Assembly: GCF_030463565.1 (NCBI RefSeq)
Contig: NC_134652.1
Span: 6,165,897 to 6,229,896 of the forward strand
Origin: Pelecanus crispus
Lineage: Eukaryota > Chordata > Aves > Pelecaniformes > Pelecanidae
Length of the DNA: 64,000 bases
Direction of reading: 5' to 3'
Shown: positions 12,501-25,670 of the stretch, piece after piece
How positions within the stretch are numbered: position 1 is the stretch's first letter
How the letters are laid out: each line of letters begins with the position of its first letter
Notes under the pieces: generated by a model
Told to the model about the DNA's origin: nothing
Seen by the model: only the letters and a program-made list of their open reading frames with translations
Databases searched by the model: none
Program-made: the position numbers and the translations under genes

Positions 12501-15088
12501 GAGACCATCTCTGATCTGCTGAGCTGGAGGGACTATTGTCATCCCAGTGCCTCCGCTATTGTTTCTCCCCTAGGAAAACAAGCCTGTGGCTCTGTGCATG
12601 GCGAGAGAGGATTTGAGCATTGCGTTCAGGCCTGGATCTCTGAATGGAAATACTGAGCTCTGCACACCACCGAGCGAAGCTCCTTGCAGCTTTCTGCCCA
12701 GAAGCTGTGTCTCTTGTGCCAACTCTCAGCCGTGCCCAGCTTTCCCAGAACGTCGCGCAAAACCATTCTACTTTCTGCTCCTAATTGCAAGGAGCTCAAA
12801 GTTAGGATTAGGCTATACGGGTATTGTCGTGGTCCAGCTTTGGAAAAGCTGGTTGATAGGAGTACACGGCTGAAAATACCCTCTATGGAGGTGATCCTGC
12901 GGAGCTCATCTAACGTGAAGGAAACAGCTTTTTTCTGAATCTGCCAGACAAGAAACGAAAATAGATTTTTTTTTTTTTAAAGACATTTCAGCTTCTGCCT
13001 GACTGTTGCAACCATCCTATTATTTGCTGCATCACTCTTCATCCTTCGGCGGGAGGGACGTGGAAGGCAGCCCTGCTGTTTAATCACTTGCCTTTACTGC
13101 TCACTTGTGGCTAATACTTGCTCCTCAGCATTGCAAGTGGAATGCAGTAGCACTGCTTTGCATTACCACCGTGTAGCTGAGAACCAGGCCAATATCATCA
13201 AAATTCAAGGCATTCCTTTCCCAAACACACTTTACATGGAAAAGTACCCTTAACTCTCTCTAGCCCTGAATACCAGGCTTGAGGGCTTCTTTACCTGCCA
13301 ATGGTGCTGGGCAAGCTTACAGCCCAGATAAATCACAGGCAGCTGGGGAATGGGCGGCGGCTCTGGTTTCACCACTTGAAAGGCAACTTTTAAAAATGGG
13401 TTGAAATTCAGCCTTTCATTTTGCACCCACAGATTTGAACCCGTAATCAGATGTGAGCTTGGATCTGCAGATCTCATCTGCTGCAGCACTAATGCCGTCA
13501 CTATGCATATTGCCTGCCTAATCCAAAAGAACAGTTAGATAATTGAATGTCTAAATGTCTTTAGCTTTTCCCACCACTAGTTATGAACAGAGAATTAAAA
13601 GGCATTGGGTCCTCTGCACAGGCCCTGGGTAAGCAGACTCTTGTCCCCCTTATCTCCTGGCCATTCATTCAGTATCTGTAAGTGCTCCCTGCAGCTTTCC
13701 CATTTATCCCAGGCTGCTTTCCTAAGGGGAGCCCTCTGACACGCCACTCCAAACAGAACTGTTTCTTTTAAAATTAAAAACAAAACCCCAAACCCACACA
13801 TTTCCTAAAATGAGACTTAATTTAGAGGGGATTCTTGAAAACGTATTTATTTCCTTTCCTTTTCTAAATCCAAACTTTAGGAAAATTGCAAATGCAGCAC
13901 AGGCAGCGTTCATGGCTCGGGGCTGTGCCTGTGGGTAGCTGGAGCCTCAGCATCGCTTTCAGGGGAATGCTGCTCCTCACAGCCCAGCAGAAAGCTGTCA
14001 TTTTTACCGGCATTCCTGCCACAACAGAATTTGGAGGAGGGCATGGAGGGGCTTTATGGCACGGACTTGTTGTTCTTGTTGTCACTGGTGCAAAAAATGA
14101 GTGCAATTAAAAAACTGCAGCCTCTGTTCTCCACTAATGATGGGAAAATGGTCCTCGGGTCTGCTTCCTTGAAATGTCACTCCACACCTAAAACAAAAAG
14201 TAATGGAAGTAAAATGAAAAGAAGAGACATGTTTTTTCATTTCTTTTCTAAGTGCATGTAGTAAGTATGAAAGGGGAAGGTATATTTTTGCTGGGACGCT
14301 AATTGAAGTAATTGCTGAAATTTGTGTTTACTGCTGGTGATGTCATATTCCCACAGTGATGGACTTCATGCACAGAATGAAGTTGAATGGAAAGAAATTA
14401 CTGGATTTACCTTGAAGTAAGTGATCCTCATAAGTCCTGTATTCTTTTATCAAGAAAAATTAAGTCTCTGCACAGAAGCAACCGTTGCTTCGTCAGGTTT
14501 TGGATGTCCGCTCACCGCTCCTGTGGGAGTATGATCTCAGTGATCTGACTGATTTCCAGCTGGAAGTGAATGTCGTCTGGGTGTGATCCCAGTGCCCAAA
14601 CACACTAACTGTGGATGGTGCCTGGAGACTTCTCCAGAGAAGCCAGCGATGCCAGGAAGACATCACTGTCAATGAAGTCATGGTTGGGAGTCGCATTTTG
14701 TTCTGAGGCTGTGGTCTCATCCTTGTTGCTCAGTCTGGATCATGATTAATGCTGTGTCCAGGTCAAAAATTCAGATTTTTTTTATAACTGGGCACTGAAT
14801 TTGCTTCTTCTATTTCCTGACTCATTCGAACCTGTGTCAGGCAAAGCCTTTTTCCACCCCTGGAAAAGCTCTGTAAATCTCTTATCTTGCATCCTTTTTG
14901 GTAAGTTTCTGATTTTCCTCTCCATCTTGCCTTTCATTCTGGCACTTGCAGCCCAAGTATACTTGTCATAAGCACACACTTCTTTTTATGTCTTGAGATT
15001 CATATTCTTCTTTCCATCCTTCAACTGCATTCATTACCTTGCTTTGTTGCAATTTAGACTGTAAAATCTATGGGGTAGAAATTTGACT

Positions 15089-15109
15089 TGTGTGTGCAAA
15101 ACACACACA
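15089..15109. repeat. TG/CA inverted simple repeat
   Basis: A short TG run, then GCAAA, then a short AC run, so the two arms can pair as a small hairpin. It is a minor microsatellite-derived structure with no associated gene. Confidence 0.7.
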
Positions 15110-18100
15110 CAGTGGTATGCAAACAATAATGCAGAAAGCATATTGTGTATTTTCATGGGCTGCCAGTGTGTTTTCAGGAAAAGCTCTTTTCTGGAGATGG
15201 ACTAACAGCATGAAAATCAAGTGGAATTTGTATCTTTGTAATAAGCTCCCAGAGATTAATGACTTTGTGCTCTTTGTCACGTTCAGACTATATGGAGCCC
15301 TAAGATAATATCAGATATCACGTAGGCAGTAGCTGGGTGGAAGATCACTCACAAAACCTCCAGGATTTGGGCATTCATAATGTTGCATCTAATGTTCACC
15401 AATTTGCTAGGAGCCGTGAGGTGCCAGAGGTACCCATCTCCCCGAAAAGCTGTCGCAACAGGACCCTGATCGCTCGCAGCCCACTGACGTTTCCACAGAG
15501 GGATGCTCGCTCCAGCTTCTTGGCCCACTTCCCAGTAAGGATAATTGGATTTCTTGGGGTTTTTTTTCTACTTGCATTTCCACTGCTTGTTAAATGCCAT
15601 ACGGTATTTACTCCACATTTGCTGGCCTTAACTGTTGAGCGGTATTGCTGAATGCTGTTACCTGTCCCGGTGGTGGAAGTGGCTGGGGGGGGTTTGTGAG
15701 GCTGTGCAGGCTCCTTCAAGATGAAAGACCCTGTCTTAGGAATATCGGGTTTTATTATTTATTTAAAGGATGTTTTCATGACACTGCAATTTCTAACCCA
15801 GCATGGTGAGGCCATAAAATAATAGTGGGTCTGTTTAGAAGAATGTGTTTTATTTGGCACATTTTGGGAATAGCAGTACAAAGGAAGAAAATAAAGTTGC
15901 AATGTTTATGGCAGCTGGGCTCGCTGTCCGTTGGTAACCACTTACCACAAATAACTGCTTGCTGGTGCCCACACATGATATTTTAAGATCCAAGCTCTTA
16001 AAAGGAAGCTCTTAAACATCAGCAATATTTAGTGCTGTACAGCCTTCTGGCCACCACATAATGACTGCTGTGTTTTTTATGAAAATGAAACTCATCGCAT
16101 TCTGGGCTTTGCTTTAAGACCTCACATCAATCACTCAACCCCAAGCTGTGCCTCACACCTTTTCAATTCCCACAGCCTTGTTCTTTCCGTTACGTTAGTC
16201 TTAATGTCTCTTTTCTGCCTTCTTCCTTGCTGCCCGCTCCTTGAGGAAATATGCTCTCTCCAAAGCTCTTTGCTGAACAATTCTCTTACTGATCTGGAGG
16301 AGAGAGGGAAACCTGGTCAAGTCTAGAAGGCAGACAGGACTAGAACACAGTTATTGACTGTTTCTTACAATAAAAAACTAACTGGGCACAGGTAGTGAAA
16401 AGATCAAGCAGCAGGTAAGACAAGTGAAGGGAAAATTATTTTTGTCCCATACAAAATTATCTGTGGGACTCATTGCCACAGGGTATTGTGAGGAACAAAA
16501 ATAGAAAGGATTTAAAAAAAATTAACTAAGCGAATGAATGAAGTCTGGATTCATCACTCATTATGAAACGCAATGACTCAGATGAAACAAGCTGCTGAGA
16601 AAGCCCGCAGAAAGCTGGTAGGAGCTGTGAGGACCAGGCATCCGCTGCTGGTCCTGTGGGAAGTGGATGGATCTGACTCCGAGTCACTCTTATGTGCTTT
16701 TCAATCATGCCACCCATAAGGAGTAAAACAACTACAAAACATAATTACAAACTGTCACAAACTATATAAATGCAGTTAATTTAAGCTGAGTGTTTGTCTT
16801 ACTGAGGAAATGACCCAGTTCTTGAACTTTTTAATCTCTCAGTTTCCTCCTTTCTGCCTAATATTGTGTGTCTCCTACTCTGCCATGATGAGTTTTGCTT
16901 GCATGCTCCTCAGGGCTATGACTGTGTCTTTCTTTCTGTAAGCTTGTCTCATGCAACTAAAAAAAAGTACAGTAGCTTTATTCGTTTGCTCTCACTTTCT
17001 TCCATTCCTTGACAAGCCCATAGACTACGGCTCTCCCTTGCTCCTTCGTCTCCTTTCTAAACAGTGGACAGTAAATGCTGCACAAAGTCTTTCTATCAAG
17101 CAGGCAAATCGGTTGGACCTTTCCGAAGCGCTTGGTCCTGGCTTAGTCCCTTGTCACAGCCCCTCCTGGTGAAACTCGGGTTCCACAAGCAATGAGGCCA
17201 ACTCTTCCCACCAGCCTATTTTGCTTTGAAAACCTCCCACCCACTGGTTGCTTTGAATTAGGGGTTTGGCCCGGGATGACTGAATTACACAACATGGCAG
17301 CAGAATATACATTGCAAACAGAATGCAAAGCTGTTCTGTGGCCATTAGTTGCCTATAGGTGCCTTAGCGTCACTGTACGTTGTGACTCGGATAGCGCAGG
17401 CTGCAGTCAGCTGAATTTCTTGCCCTGAGACTACGCTCATTCCAATCTAGGATTATGATACCATGCAGGAAACGAAAGGAAAAATAAGCCGTTGCTTCAG
17501 AAACCTCATTTATCTTGTCCCTTCTGAGAAGATGGTATACAAAGAGATACTGATGAGCTTTGTTTCAGTGCCTTGCTGAGGACGCCGGGCGGTTGAGTGA
17601 TGCTTAGTGCTGCAAGTCACCAGCTGTCCCGACGCTGCAGAGCCCGAATGCGCCCACAGTAAACAACCGGGGACAATGGGGACTCTAAGGAGGAGGAATG
17701 GGTTTGTACCAGGGCTAGTAACTGTACCTGAAATAACAAAGGGGCAATTCAGCTCCTTGGGACGGCATACTGCGGCACAGTGCGGAAAGAATGAATGAGG
17801 AAAGATTAGCAAGGATTGGCTTGTGCAGGCTGGCACACGATAACATTATTGGTTCTGTCGTTTGATGCCGGGTAAAGAACGCAGAACGAAAGCGCTTTTA
17901 GTCAGCTAAGTTAGCATATGATGTCGGTAACGTTCTTTTCTAGTATTTTCTGCTCCATTCCCTTTTTCTGCCCCCTGAGTCATTCCTCTTCTCCTTTCAT
18001 CTGCTGATATTCCCGGTTATCAGGCAGCAACACGACCGCGGGATTCCTAGCATAGCAGAGTCAGTGCTGACCCGGCGGGGATCGATACACTCGCAAATTC

Positions 18101-21100
18101 CCGGGGTGGCTTACCAGCAGTTTGGGCAGACTTTGAACAGATCAAAACCTGGGTGTCTAGCCTGGGGCAGTCGTAATGGAGGAAAGGTAACTAACATCTG
18201 AGGAAAAAAAATGGTCTGATGAAGTTTTGTACGCTGAGAATTTGGATAGCTCTGTTTAGGAGGGTGAGTTATACGTTGAGAAACCCAACATTGGGCATCT
18301 GGCCTTAAAGATGTTGGTTTGTACTCTCTGTGACATACTTTGTAAAACAGATATCTTAATGTACATAGTAGCAGATAAAGGAGTTTTAAAATGGCCCGTT
18401 GCCATGAAGAAAAGGAGTTGGGCAAGCAAACAAGCAAATGCAGCTGAGAGAATGAAGGTCCCATAACTCACGGTGCATTTGTTTACTTACTTTGGCATGA
18501 AACGCAGGTGTGAGTTGGTTCTTTGTTTCTTTCTGCAGGCTGGAAGAAAGCCTGCCTGCTCCTTGCCATGCAGGTAAAATACCTTAAGTACTGAAGAATA
18601 TCCTTTAAAGCTGTGCTTTGCCACCTTTTTTTTAATGAAGAGACACATGCCTTTTGGAAAAAGAAGTCCAAGGAGCAGCTAAAGTTAAATAAATAAAATC
18701 TGTAAACTGTTTCATGTAAGGCTCTAAAAATGGGTTTCATTTATTCTCGTCACCTCTCCCTGAAATAAGTTAACTTTGAATGTTCATGCATTACTCTCCC
18801 CAGTTTTGCTTCCTGGCATGGTTCTTTGCACATTTTCACCTCTCAGGTGTTGCAAATCCCCACAGCCCCCCCGACCAGAACCTGCAGACTCTTTACACAC
18901 TCTCTTCTTGGTTATATTAGTCTTTTGAATTTTAAACCTTTTAAGGATTTTTTTTATAAATACTTTTTGATCTTAGCCAGCTGAGACCCTTTTACTGAGA
19001 GTTTAGAGGTATCTTCTCTGAGGGCACAGAGAGTTTGGGAGAGGGCAAAGTGTAAGAGCAGCAGTGAGGATGACCGCTTTTGGGGAGGACTGGACACATC
19101 CAGCCTCAGGAGAGGGTGTTTTGTTTTCAGAACTAAATCCAGCTGTGGGGAAGCCCCTCCTGGAGCTCCAGGTGGGAGGAGGTGTGCTTGCAGGGCCATG
19201 CTGGATCACAAAAAGGCAGGCACTCAGGCCAGCTGTGGAACCTGAATACCTCTTGGGATGGATAAAGGGGAGGAGTACTTGGAGCTAGTAATCTGGGTGC
19301 ACTGAGAAGCAGTGTCTGGTGTGGAGATGCAGAGGCTGGAGAGCAGGGAGAGAGGGGAAGAGCAGACAGCTGCTCTGTTGATGGTCCATGTATTTGGCTA
19401 ATGAAGGTAATAAAACAGGATTAGCTGCTAGTCCTGGATTGATGGCCATGGCAATTGCCAGACACTCTGCTCCCCTTCAGTGAGTAAACGATGGTGGTGG
19501 CACGTGGAAATTACTTTCTAAAGCTAATTAGCTGGGTGTTAAGTCTCATCAGACAGTTAACGTTTCAGGCAAGTACAACCTGGGTATAATCGCAGCCCCA
19601 GTAAATTTGTTTGCCCCATTAATACCTGTCACTATCAATTATCTAATTCCTCCTCAGCTATTTGAATGCCTGTTTCCAGCTGGGCTCTACATGGATTTAT
19701 TAATTTGTTTCTGGTATTGCCAGAAGATATCAGGAGCTTTTCAAAACAGGAGATGTGTTTCCTGCCCCCATGAGCTCTGTAATCTGGAGGTAAGAGATGA
19801 AGTGAGAGACTTGAGAAAGACTGAGGCTGGTGTGCTGATAGAGCTGTGGTTTGATGCTACAAAACCTGGGGGACAGTGGTAGTGGGAGGGCACGTCCAGG
19901 TTTGGAAGGGTTGGTATTTAGAGGATTTGTTTCAGGTCTCACAGATGTGACTAGGAGTTCCCACCAAAGCAAACGGAGCCTGAGTCACGCAGGAGACTTC
20001 TGCTCCTGTTTATACCAGCAACGGGAGAACCATAGCAGCTGGAAAACAAACGCTGGGAGAGAGGACAGACAAACAAGACAGCCCCAGGGAGCAGAGAGAG
20101 TAGGAGCTGGACGGGGATGCTGGAGCAGAGAGGGTCGCCTGCCCTGGAGCAGAGGGGAAGTGCAAGAGGGGTGAATCATCCCTGCCAGCCTGATAAGGAA
20201 AATAATAATCAGGAAAAGTCTTTATTAGAGCTGACTCAAACATTTTTGCCATATCTTAAATTGGAATGTTTGCTTTTACTGCTGTTTATTTTCTCTTTTT
20301 CTGGCTGCTGCATCTCAGCTGAAATTTTTGTGGCATATATGGCTCCCTGGTAATTTGTGTGTACATCCTTTCAGGAATTATATGTTCCTCCAGGAGATTT
20401 TTTTTAATTTTTTTTTTGTGACACCTGTTTGATTTGAGTATGAATTGAAGAAGGCAATGAAGAAGTGGGCTGATAGGTGAAAACCCTTCTCTTGATCTCC
20501 CTGTGCTTATCTTTAATGCTTTTAAGCTTATAGTATCAAAATAATTAATTAAGGTGGCATTTCTGTGGTCAAATGGAGAGTGCTCATCTGGCTCGCAGCT
20601 CTTTGCAGCTCCTCAGCTGACATGTAAGCAAGCATTTCTGTGCAGTGCATATGTGGCTCGCTGCAGTCCTGGCGACTGAGTACAGGAGTTTATTTTAGAA
20701 ACTGCTAATGGCTTTGTTTGCACATTTATTCCCTTCGCTGAGAGAGGCTGCAAACTGTTACTGTGACCTTTTGCGTTACTATGATAAGAAGCTGTTTTGG
20801 AGGAAAGTAGGTCTGGTGCTTTGGACACCCACGAGCCTTTGCAAAGGCCTTCAGCCCATCTGCACGGAGGGAGGCATGATGCTGTTTGCAGCTGGAATCC
20901 ATAGGCTGGATCATATTTGCTAGGGTAAATATTTAGAATTTAGGCACAGGAATTTAGAAATAAAAAGAGGCTATATGTATACTTATGCAAGGAACTGGCT
21001 TGCTCATTTTGAGGGTCCAGTTTTGGGGGCAACTCCAACCATGCCAGGACTGCTTCAAGTTGATTTCCCACAGAGCATGTGGAGGGGAATGTGCCTTCCT

Positions 21101-22206
21101 CCCGTCTTCGCTGTGGAACCCTGCAAAGCCGTTGGGTGCCAATGGAAAAGGGGCTTTTTGGTTTCTAAAAGGGGAAATAGCAAACCATCCTGAAGACGGA
21201 GCAGCAGCAGACCTCACAAAGCGTTATTCTGTCTTCAGACCATCTCTTAAACATAGCTGCAAAAAATTAGAGCTTAAATGTTAACTTTTATATAAGACAC
21301 AAACTATAAATCGTGCTTGTTTTTATTTTAGCACTAGAGCTGCAAACAAGGCATCATATTGCCTTCGTAAATTAGCCCCAAACAATTAGCTCTAATTTGC
21401 TTTCAAGTTTGTTTCCATATATGTCCCCAGCTTCTATTAGGAAGAAAAGCCTAGTTACATGAATCACAATTTATGACAGGGAAAACTGAATTATGAAGAC
21501 ATTCTTACTGAAACTCCTATGTGATGGTGTGTTGTTTTTTTTTTTTTCCTTGGTTAAATAAGTAGCTTGAAACTGGTCATTTCAAAAAGCAAGAACAGTG
21601 CTTGTTGCTTTTGCAGTGTTCTCTTCAGGCTGTGCATATAATAATATATGAAACAAGGCATATTTCCATAGCTGCCATTCTAGAGTGAACAAAGCTTGTT
21701 ATTAGATGTCTAGCCTAGTTTGTTTGATTTGAACTGCAGTCAGAGGGATGAGTGCGTGCTTGACATTTCTTCCACAGTAAAATGTCTAAAGCAATGCCAG
21801 CCCAGGCTCCATTATGGGAAAGTAGTAAAATCCATTCAGTATGTTCACGAACAACAATTCTAACTTTTCATAAACTTACAAAGTATATAACCAGTTTTGG
21901 GCACGTATGCTCCATTTTTCTACTTTCTGATTTTTTTTTTAAAAGAAATAGTGTTGCTTTTCTTAGATATAGAAAAAATACTAGCAAAATCCATATTTGT
22001 TTTATGCAGCTGAGCATGTTTATATTGCCCATGCTAAGGATTATGTGCCCTCAAATGGGAGAGGAACCATGTCTACAGCTGTTGCAGAGAGCCATTATTG
22101 TAAAAGATGGTGGAGAAAAAGTGAAGAACTTTCTTAATGAATATTTAAGTAATGAGAATAGAAGAGAGATCAGGAACAGTGACCTTAGCTCACTTCCTTG
22201 AACCCT

Positions 22207-22227
22207 GGATGTACTTTAAGTACATCC
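22207..22227. repeat. 21-base perfect palindrome
   Basis: GGATGTACTT and its reverse complement AAGTACATCC flank a single T. A 10-bp perfect stem with a one-base centre is unusual but not rare enough on its own to imply function. It sits 6 bases after the stop codon of a chance frame and is near no recognised gene, so it is not a bacterial-type terminator. Candidate roles are a dimeric protein-binding site or a remnant of a palindromic repeat. Confidence 0.6.
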
Positions 22228-25200
22228 CTGAGCTGATCCCTGTTGAACAAATAATGTGAGTGTATCTTTAAGTTTTATTAGCTTCAGTGGGGCTTACACA
22301 TGTGTTCAGTAACATGTTTTAATAAATGCTTTTCTGAATTGGAGCTCCAGGTTTGCTTTTTAAATCACGGATAACGGTACTTGTCCAGCTTGTCCTGATA
22401 GTTACAGATAAAACCACTCTGTGTGTTCAAAGTAGTATTACCCATGCTTAAAAATGTTAAAGAAATGGACAAAGTGTATTTCTCCCTCTTGGATTTCCTG
22501 GAAATGCCAGTGTCATTTACTGATGGTTTGCCAACCTTGCTGGTGCTTCTCAGTGCATCACCTTGAAGTATGGTGCTACTTAAAAGATCTCCAGCTTGCC
22601 TTTTCTTTTAAGCCTGAAGATCTTCACACCAAGGTTGCTCTATTTCCAGCTCTCAGTCCAAGCTCCAGTTGGAAGTGGCATTTCACTGAAGTCACTGAGA
22701 AGCCACCAGCTTAGGGGTCTGCCTAAAATGTGGGCAGACTAATGTCACTTGTCCTAGAAATAGAAACTCTTTGTCTTGTTCATGTCCCAGGAAATCAATC
22801 CTACAGCTGGGAAAAACAGCAGATCCCCAAAACCAGGGCAGCTATTTCAAGCTTCTTGATGCTACCGTAACTCAGCCAGGATGGCTTGGCACTGTTGGGG
22901 GCGAGGAACACCAGGAGCTCGCACCTGGGGCATTTTCACTGTAGACATGCTCTTTGTTTCTTCATTCCCCACCCACCAAAATGCAGAGGAGAGAAAAGGA
23001 GGATGAAGACGGAGTAAGTCTGAAACACTGCTAGGTGATTAGCAGAACCTAAACTCTCTGACAAGAACTTAATATGCCTTTTGAGTCATGGCTAGGACAG
23101 AAGATGCTATGGATCAATACCACAATCAGATATTCATCACTTTAGATATTGCTGTACAAGCTCCAGGCATTGCTCGTGTATCTCTTTTAGTTAATGGAAT
23201 TATCTATGTATCTTTAGGTATGCACAAACCTTTTTTTGCTACAGCAGTTAGTCATCTGCCATTTATATGAGCCTTTAGGCTGGTTAACTAAGACCAGAAA
23301 TTGGTGCACAAGCACAAAGTTGTGCTTGTACTGCACACCCTTACTGCTGGAGCCCTGTCAAGGCTCCCTCCGACAAGCTGTGTCGGGAAGGCTGGAGGGA
23401 TGCTCTAACTCACACCCAGCAACTACAAGCACAGCCAAGACTGATGTCGCAGGAGGCATCCTGGCTCTGCCTCTTTGCAGCAGCAGCAGGAAGTGGTTTC
23501 AGAGTTCCTCCTTCGGGTTCATGCCACCCAAACATGGGTAATTTTTTGGTAAATAGAGAATGCGTGCAGCTTACTTTACCTCGGTAAATATAGCATGAGC
23601 GCATGTGTAAGCTTGATGCTAACGTAGAGTTCGTGACATTGAGAGGCTGCTCTGGCAGCTGGGGAGCTACCAGGAACCACAACCTGGTTTTAGGGCTTCC
23701 GCCTTAGCAAGCAAAGAAGGCAACATTAATGCCATCAAGGTTGATGGAGCAGCACAACCACCATAGCAGATGTTAGACATCAGTGCAGAGAAGATAATAA
23801 TGGACCAAAAGGAAGAAGTCTTCATATATTTGAAATAATTCGTAAATGAAGAAAAAAGAAATGTTTCCATGCCAACTGCACTAGCACCTGAGCAAGCCTG
23901 GCGCAGCAGGAATGCATCTTCCCAGCATTCACCTTGGGGAGAGCGTCCTGGTTAGGGATCCACCTCTCCACCACAAGGTTTTAGCTGCTTTGGGATTTTC
24001 TAATCGTTTCCCTCCTCTGATCTTAAGTGAACCATTTTGGCCTGACTCTATACTGCAAGCGTGTCAGCAAGAGCACTGGTGCAATGCAGCATCTTCCGTG
24101 CACAGGCAACCTCTTGGGAAGAGGCAGAGCCCTACCAGGCTGCTGAAGGGTAAGTCCCAATATGCCAAATAACAAGGATAATCAATAAAAACTCCAGATA
24201 AGGAGTATACTGGTGGCAAAAATAGCACTGCTGGATGATGTAATTAATCTGTGGTACTGTAGTGTATGCACAATAACAACAAATCCATACCCTTCCCCAA
24301 ATTATGGAAGAAGTTGGGCAGCTGGGAACATCTATGAAGTGACTTTTGCATTCAAGTCTGGATCGTGAATACAAAATGTAACCGGGTTGGTTTCACTTAA
24401 AGAATGAGAACAAGATGTCACAGATCGCTGTAGCACATGCAGCAAACTGGGGCTCTTAGTCACTGTCAGTTGTTTTTCTGGTGGCTGGCAGCTATCACTT
24501 GAATTTTCCTAGCTAACTAGATTGAGTCCCAAATATACACCACCTAATCAATTTGTTATGGAGAAGAGACTGAGCTCTTCATAAATAAGGATTTTTTTTT
24601 TTGTCACTGTAAATTCATGTTTCCTTTGAAATCCCCACTTCAGGATGTCTGTGGTGTCTTTAAAGTATCTGTCTCAAAGCGTTTATATAAAGTTTCAAGG
24701 TTAGCACCTGCTAGTAGTAGTTTTCCTTAACACTTCACATCAGACAGTGTAACTAACATTTTACTATTTATTGGTTTGCTGTCTGGGGGAAACTTTACTA
24801 ATTTCTTTTCTGAAGACTGATCAGGTCATCCAAAATAGACATTAATATGAGGATGAAGTCTTCTGTAAACAGAATTATGTTTAATGTTCCCAATTCCACG
24901 TGGTTCTCAGCACTACTGCATTTCTTAAATCCTCATTGTGGACTTCCTAATAGTTTATGATGGTGTGATGTTTTTAGTCTCTGTGTAAGAGCAGGGAGCT
25001 ACTGCCCTGCTATTTCTACTGTCAGCTGTTAGTCTGTGTTCACCACTCTTTGAGTGTCATTAATTTTTGCATAAAGCTTCTGTTTTTCTGAAGATAAACT
25101 AATACAGTTTGCATGCATTTCTATTCCTTTTATGGATTTTTTTTTTGGTGTATTTTGATTAAGATAATCTGTCAAATAAGTGTGTGACTGGCAGTGACAA

Positions 25201-25284
25201 ACTGACCCTTGTGCCATTATTGGTTCCTGTTGGGATGTTTTCAGTAGTGGTCTGGTAGCGTTAAAGATGGAGATGAAGGAAGAC

Positions 25285-25352
25285 AATATGGCCCCAATGA
25301 AGCTAATTGGAAAAACTCCCATAAACTTCAGCAGAATCAGGATTTAATCCCT
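25285..25352 (+). repeat. Old amniote repeat, copy 1 (CCAATGAAG / ACTCCCAT motif)
   Basis: The order GGCCCCAATGAAGCTAATTGG, then AAAACTCCCATAAACTTCAG, then CAGGATTTAATCCC matches a phrase I know from ancient reptile and bird interspersed repeats: 'gccccattgaagtcaatggg ... actcccattgacttcaatgggagcaggat'. The two halves are partly inverted copies of each other. I cannot assign it to a named family without a repeat library. Confidence 0.5.
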
Positions 25353-25584
25353 GCTATTTTACAGTAAAGCAAAGCTACATGGGAGAGAAGCCTTTAAAAA
25401 AAAATATATATTAGAGAACAGTTGTGATCTTGCATGTCAAATGTATTTAATTATAAGGATTTTTCCAGTATCTCTAGAGAATTTAGGGACATTCAGTGGG
25501 ACCTTCTTTTCTGTTTGGAAAATACTTTGCCCATTGTGGGCACTAGGAGAGGAAAAAATTGAAATAAGCTGTCTCCAATTGCAG

Positions 25585-25670
25585 TTGGAAATGTAATACA
25601 ATGGGAGAGGGCTGAGACCCACAGGGAAGCCAGTGGCAGCACTCCCATTGACCTTAATGGGAGCTGGATG
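25585..25670 (+). repeat. Old amniote repeat, copy 2 (CCCATTGAC / AATGGGAG palindrome)
   Basis: ACTCCCATTGACCTTAATGG followed by GAGCTGGAT is the most recognisable piece, with CTCCCATT and AATGGGAG as inverted arms. It lies about 250 bases from copy 1 and is in the same orientation. The two may be parts of a single long decayed element or two insertions of one family. Confidence 0.5.

Noticed and set aside
14470..14760. Stretch with partly open frames on both strands resembling an exon or pseudogene
   Set aside because: Stops interrupt each reading and no protein family was recognised.
21782..22201. 139-codon plus-strand frame with a good-looking internal acceptor
   Set aside because: AT-rich, unfamiliar sequence. 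Several frames of this length are expected by chance, and no donor or polyadenylation pattern supports an exon.
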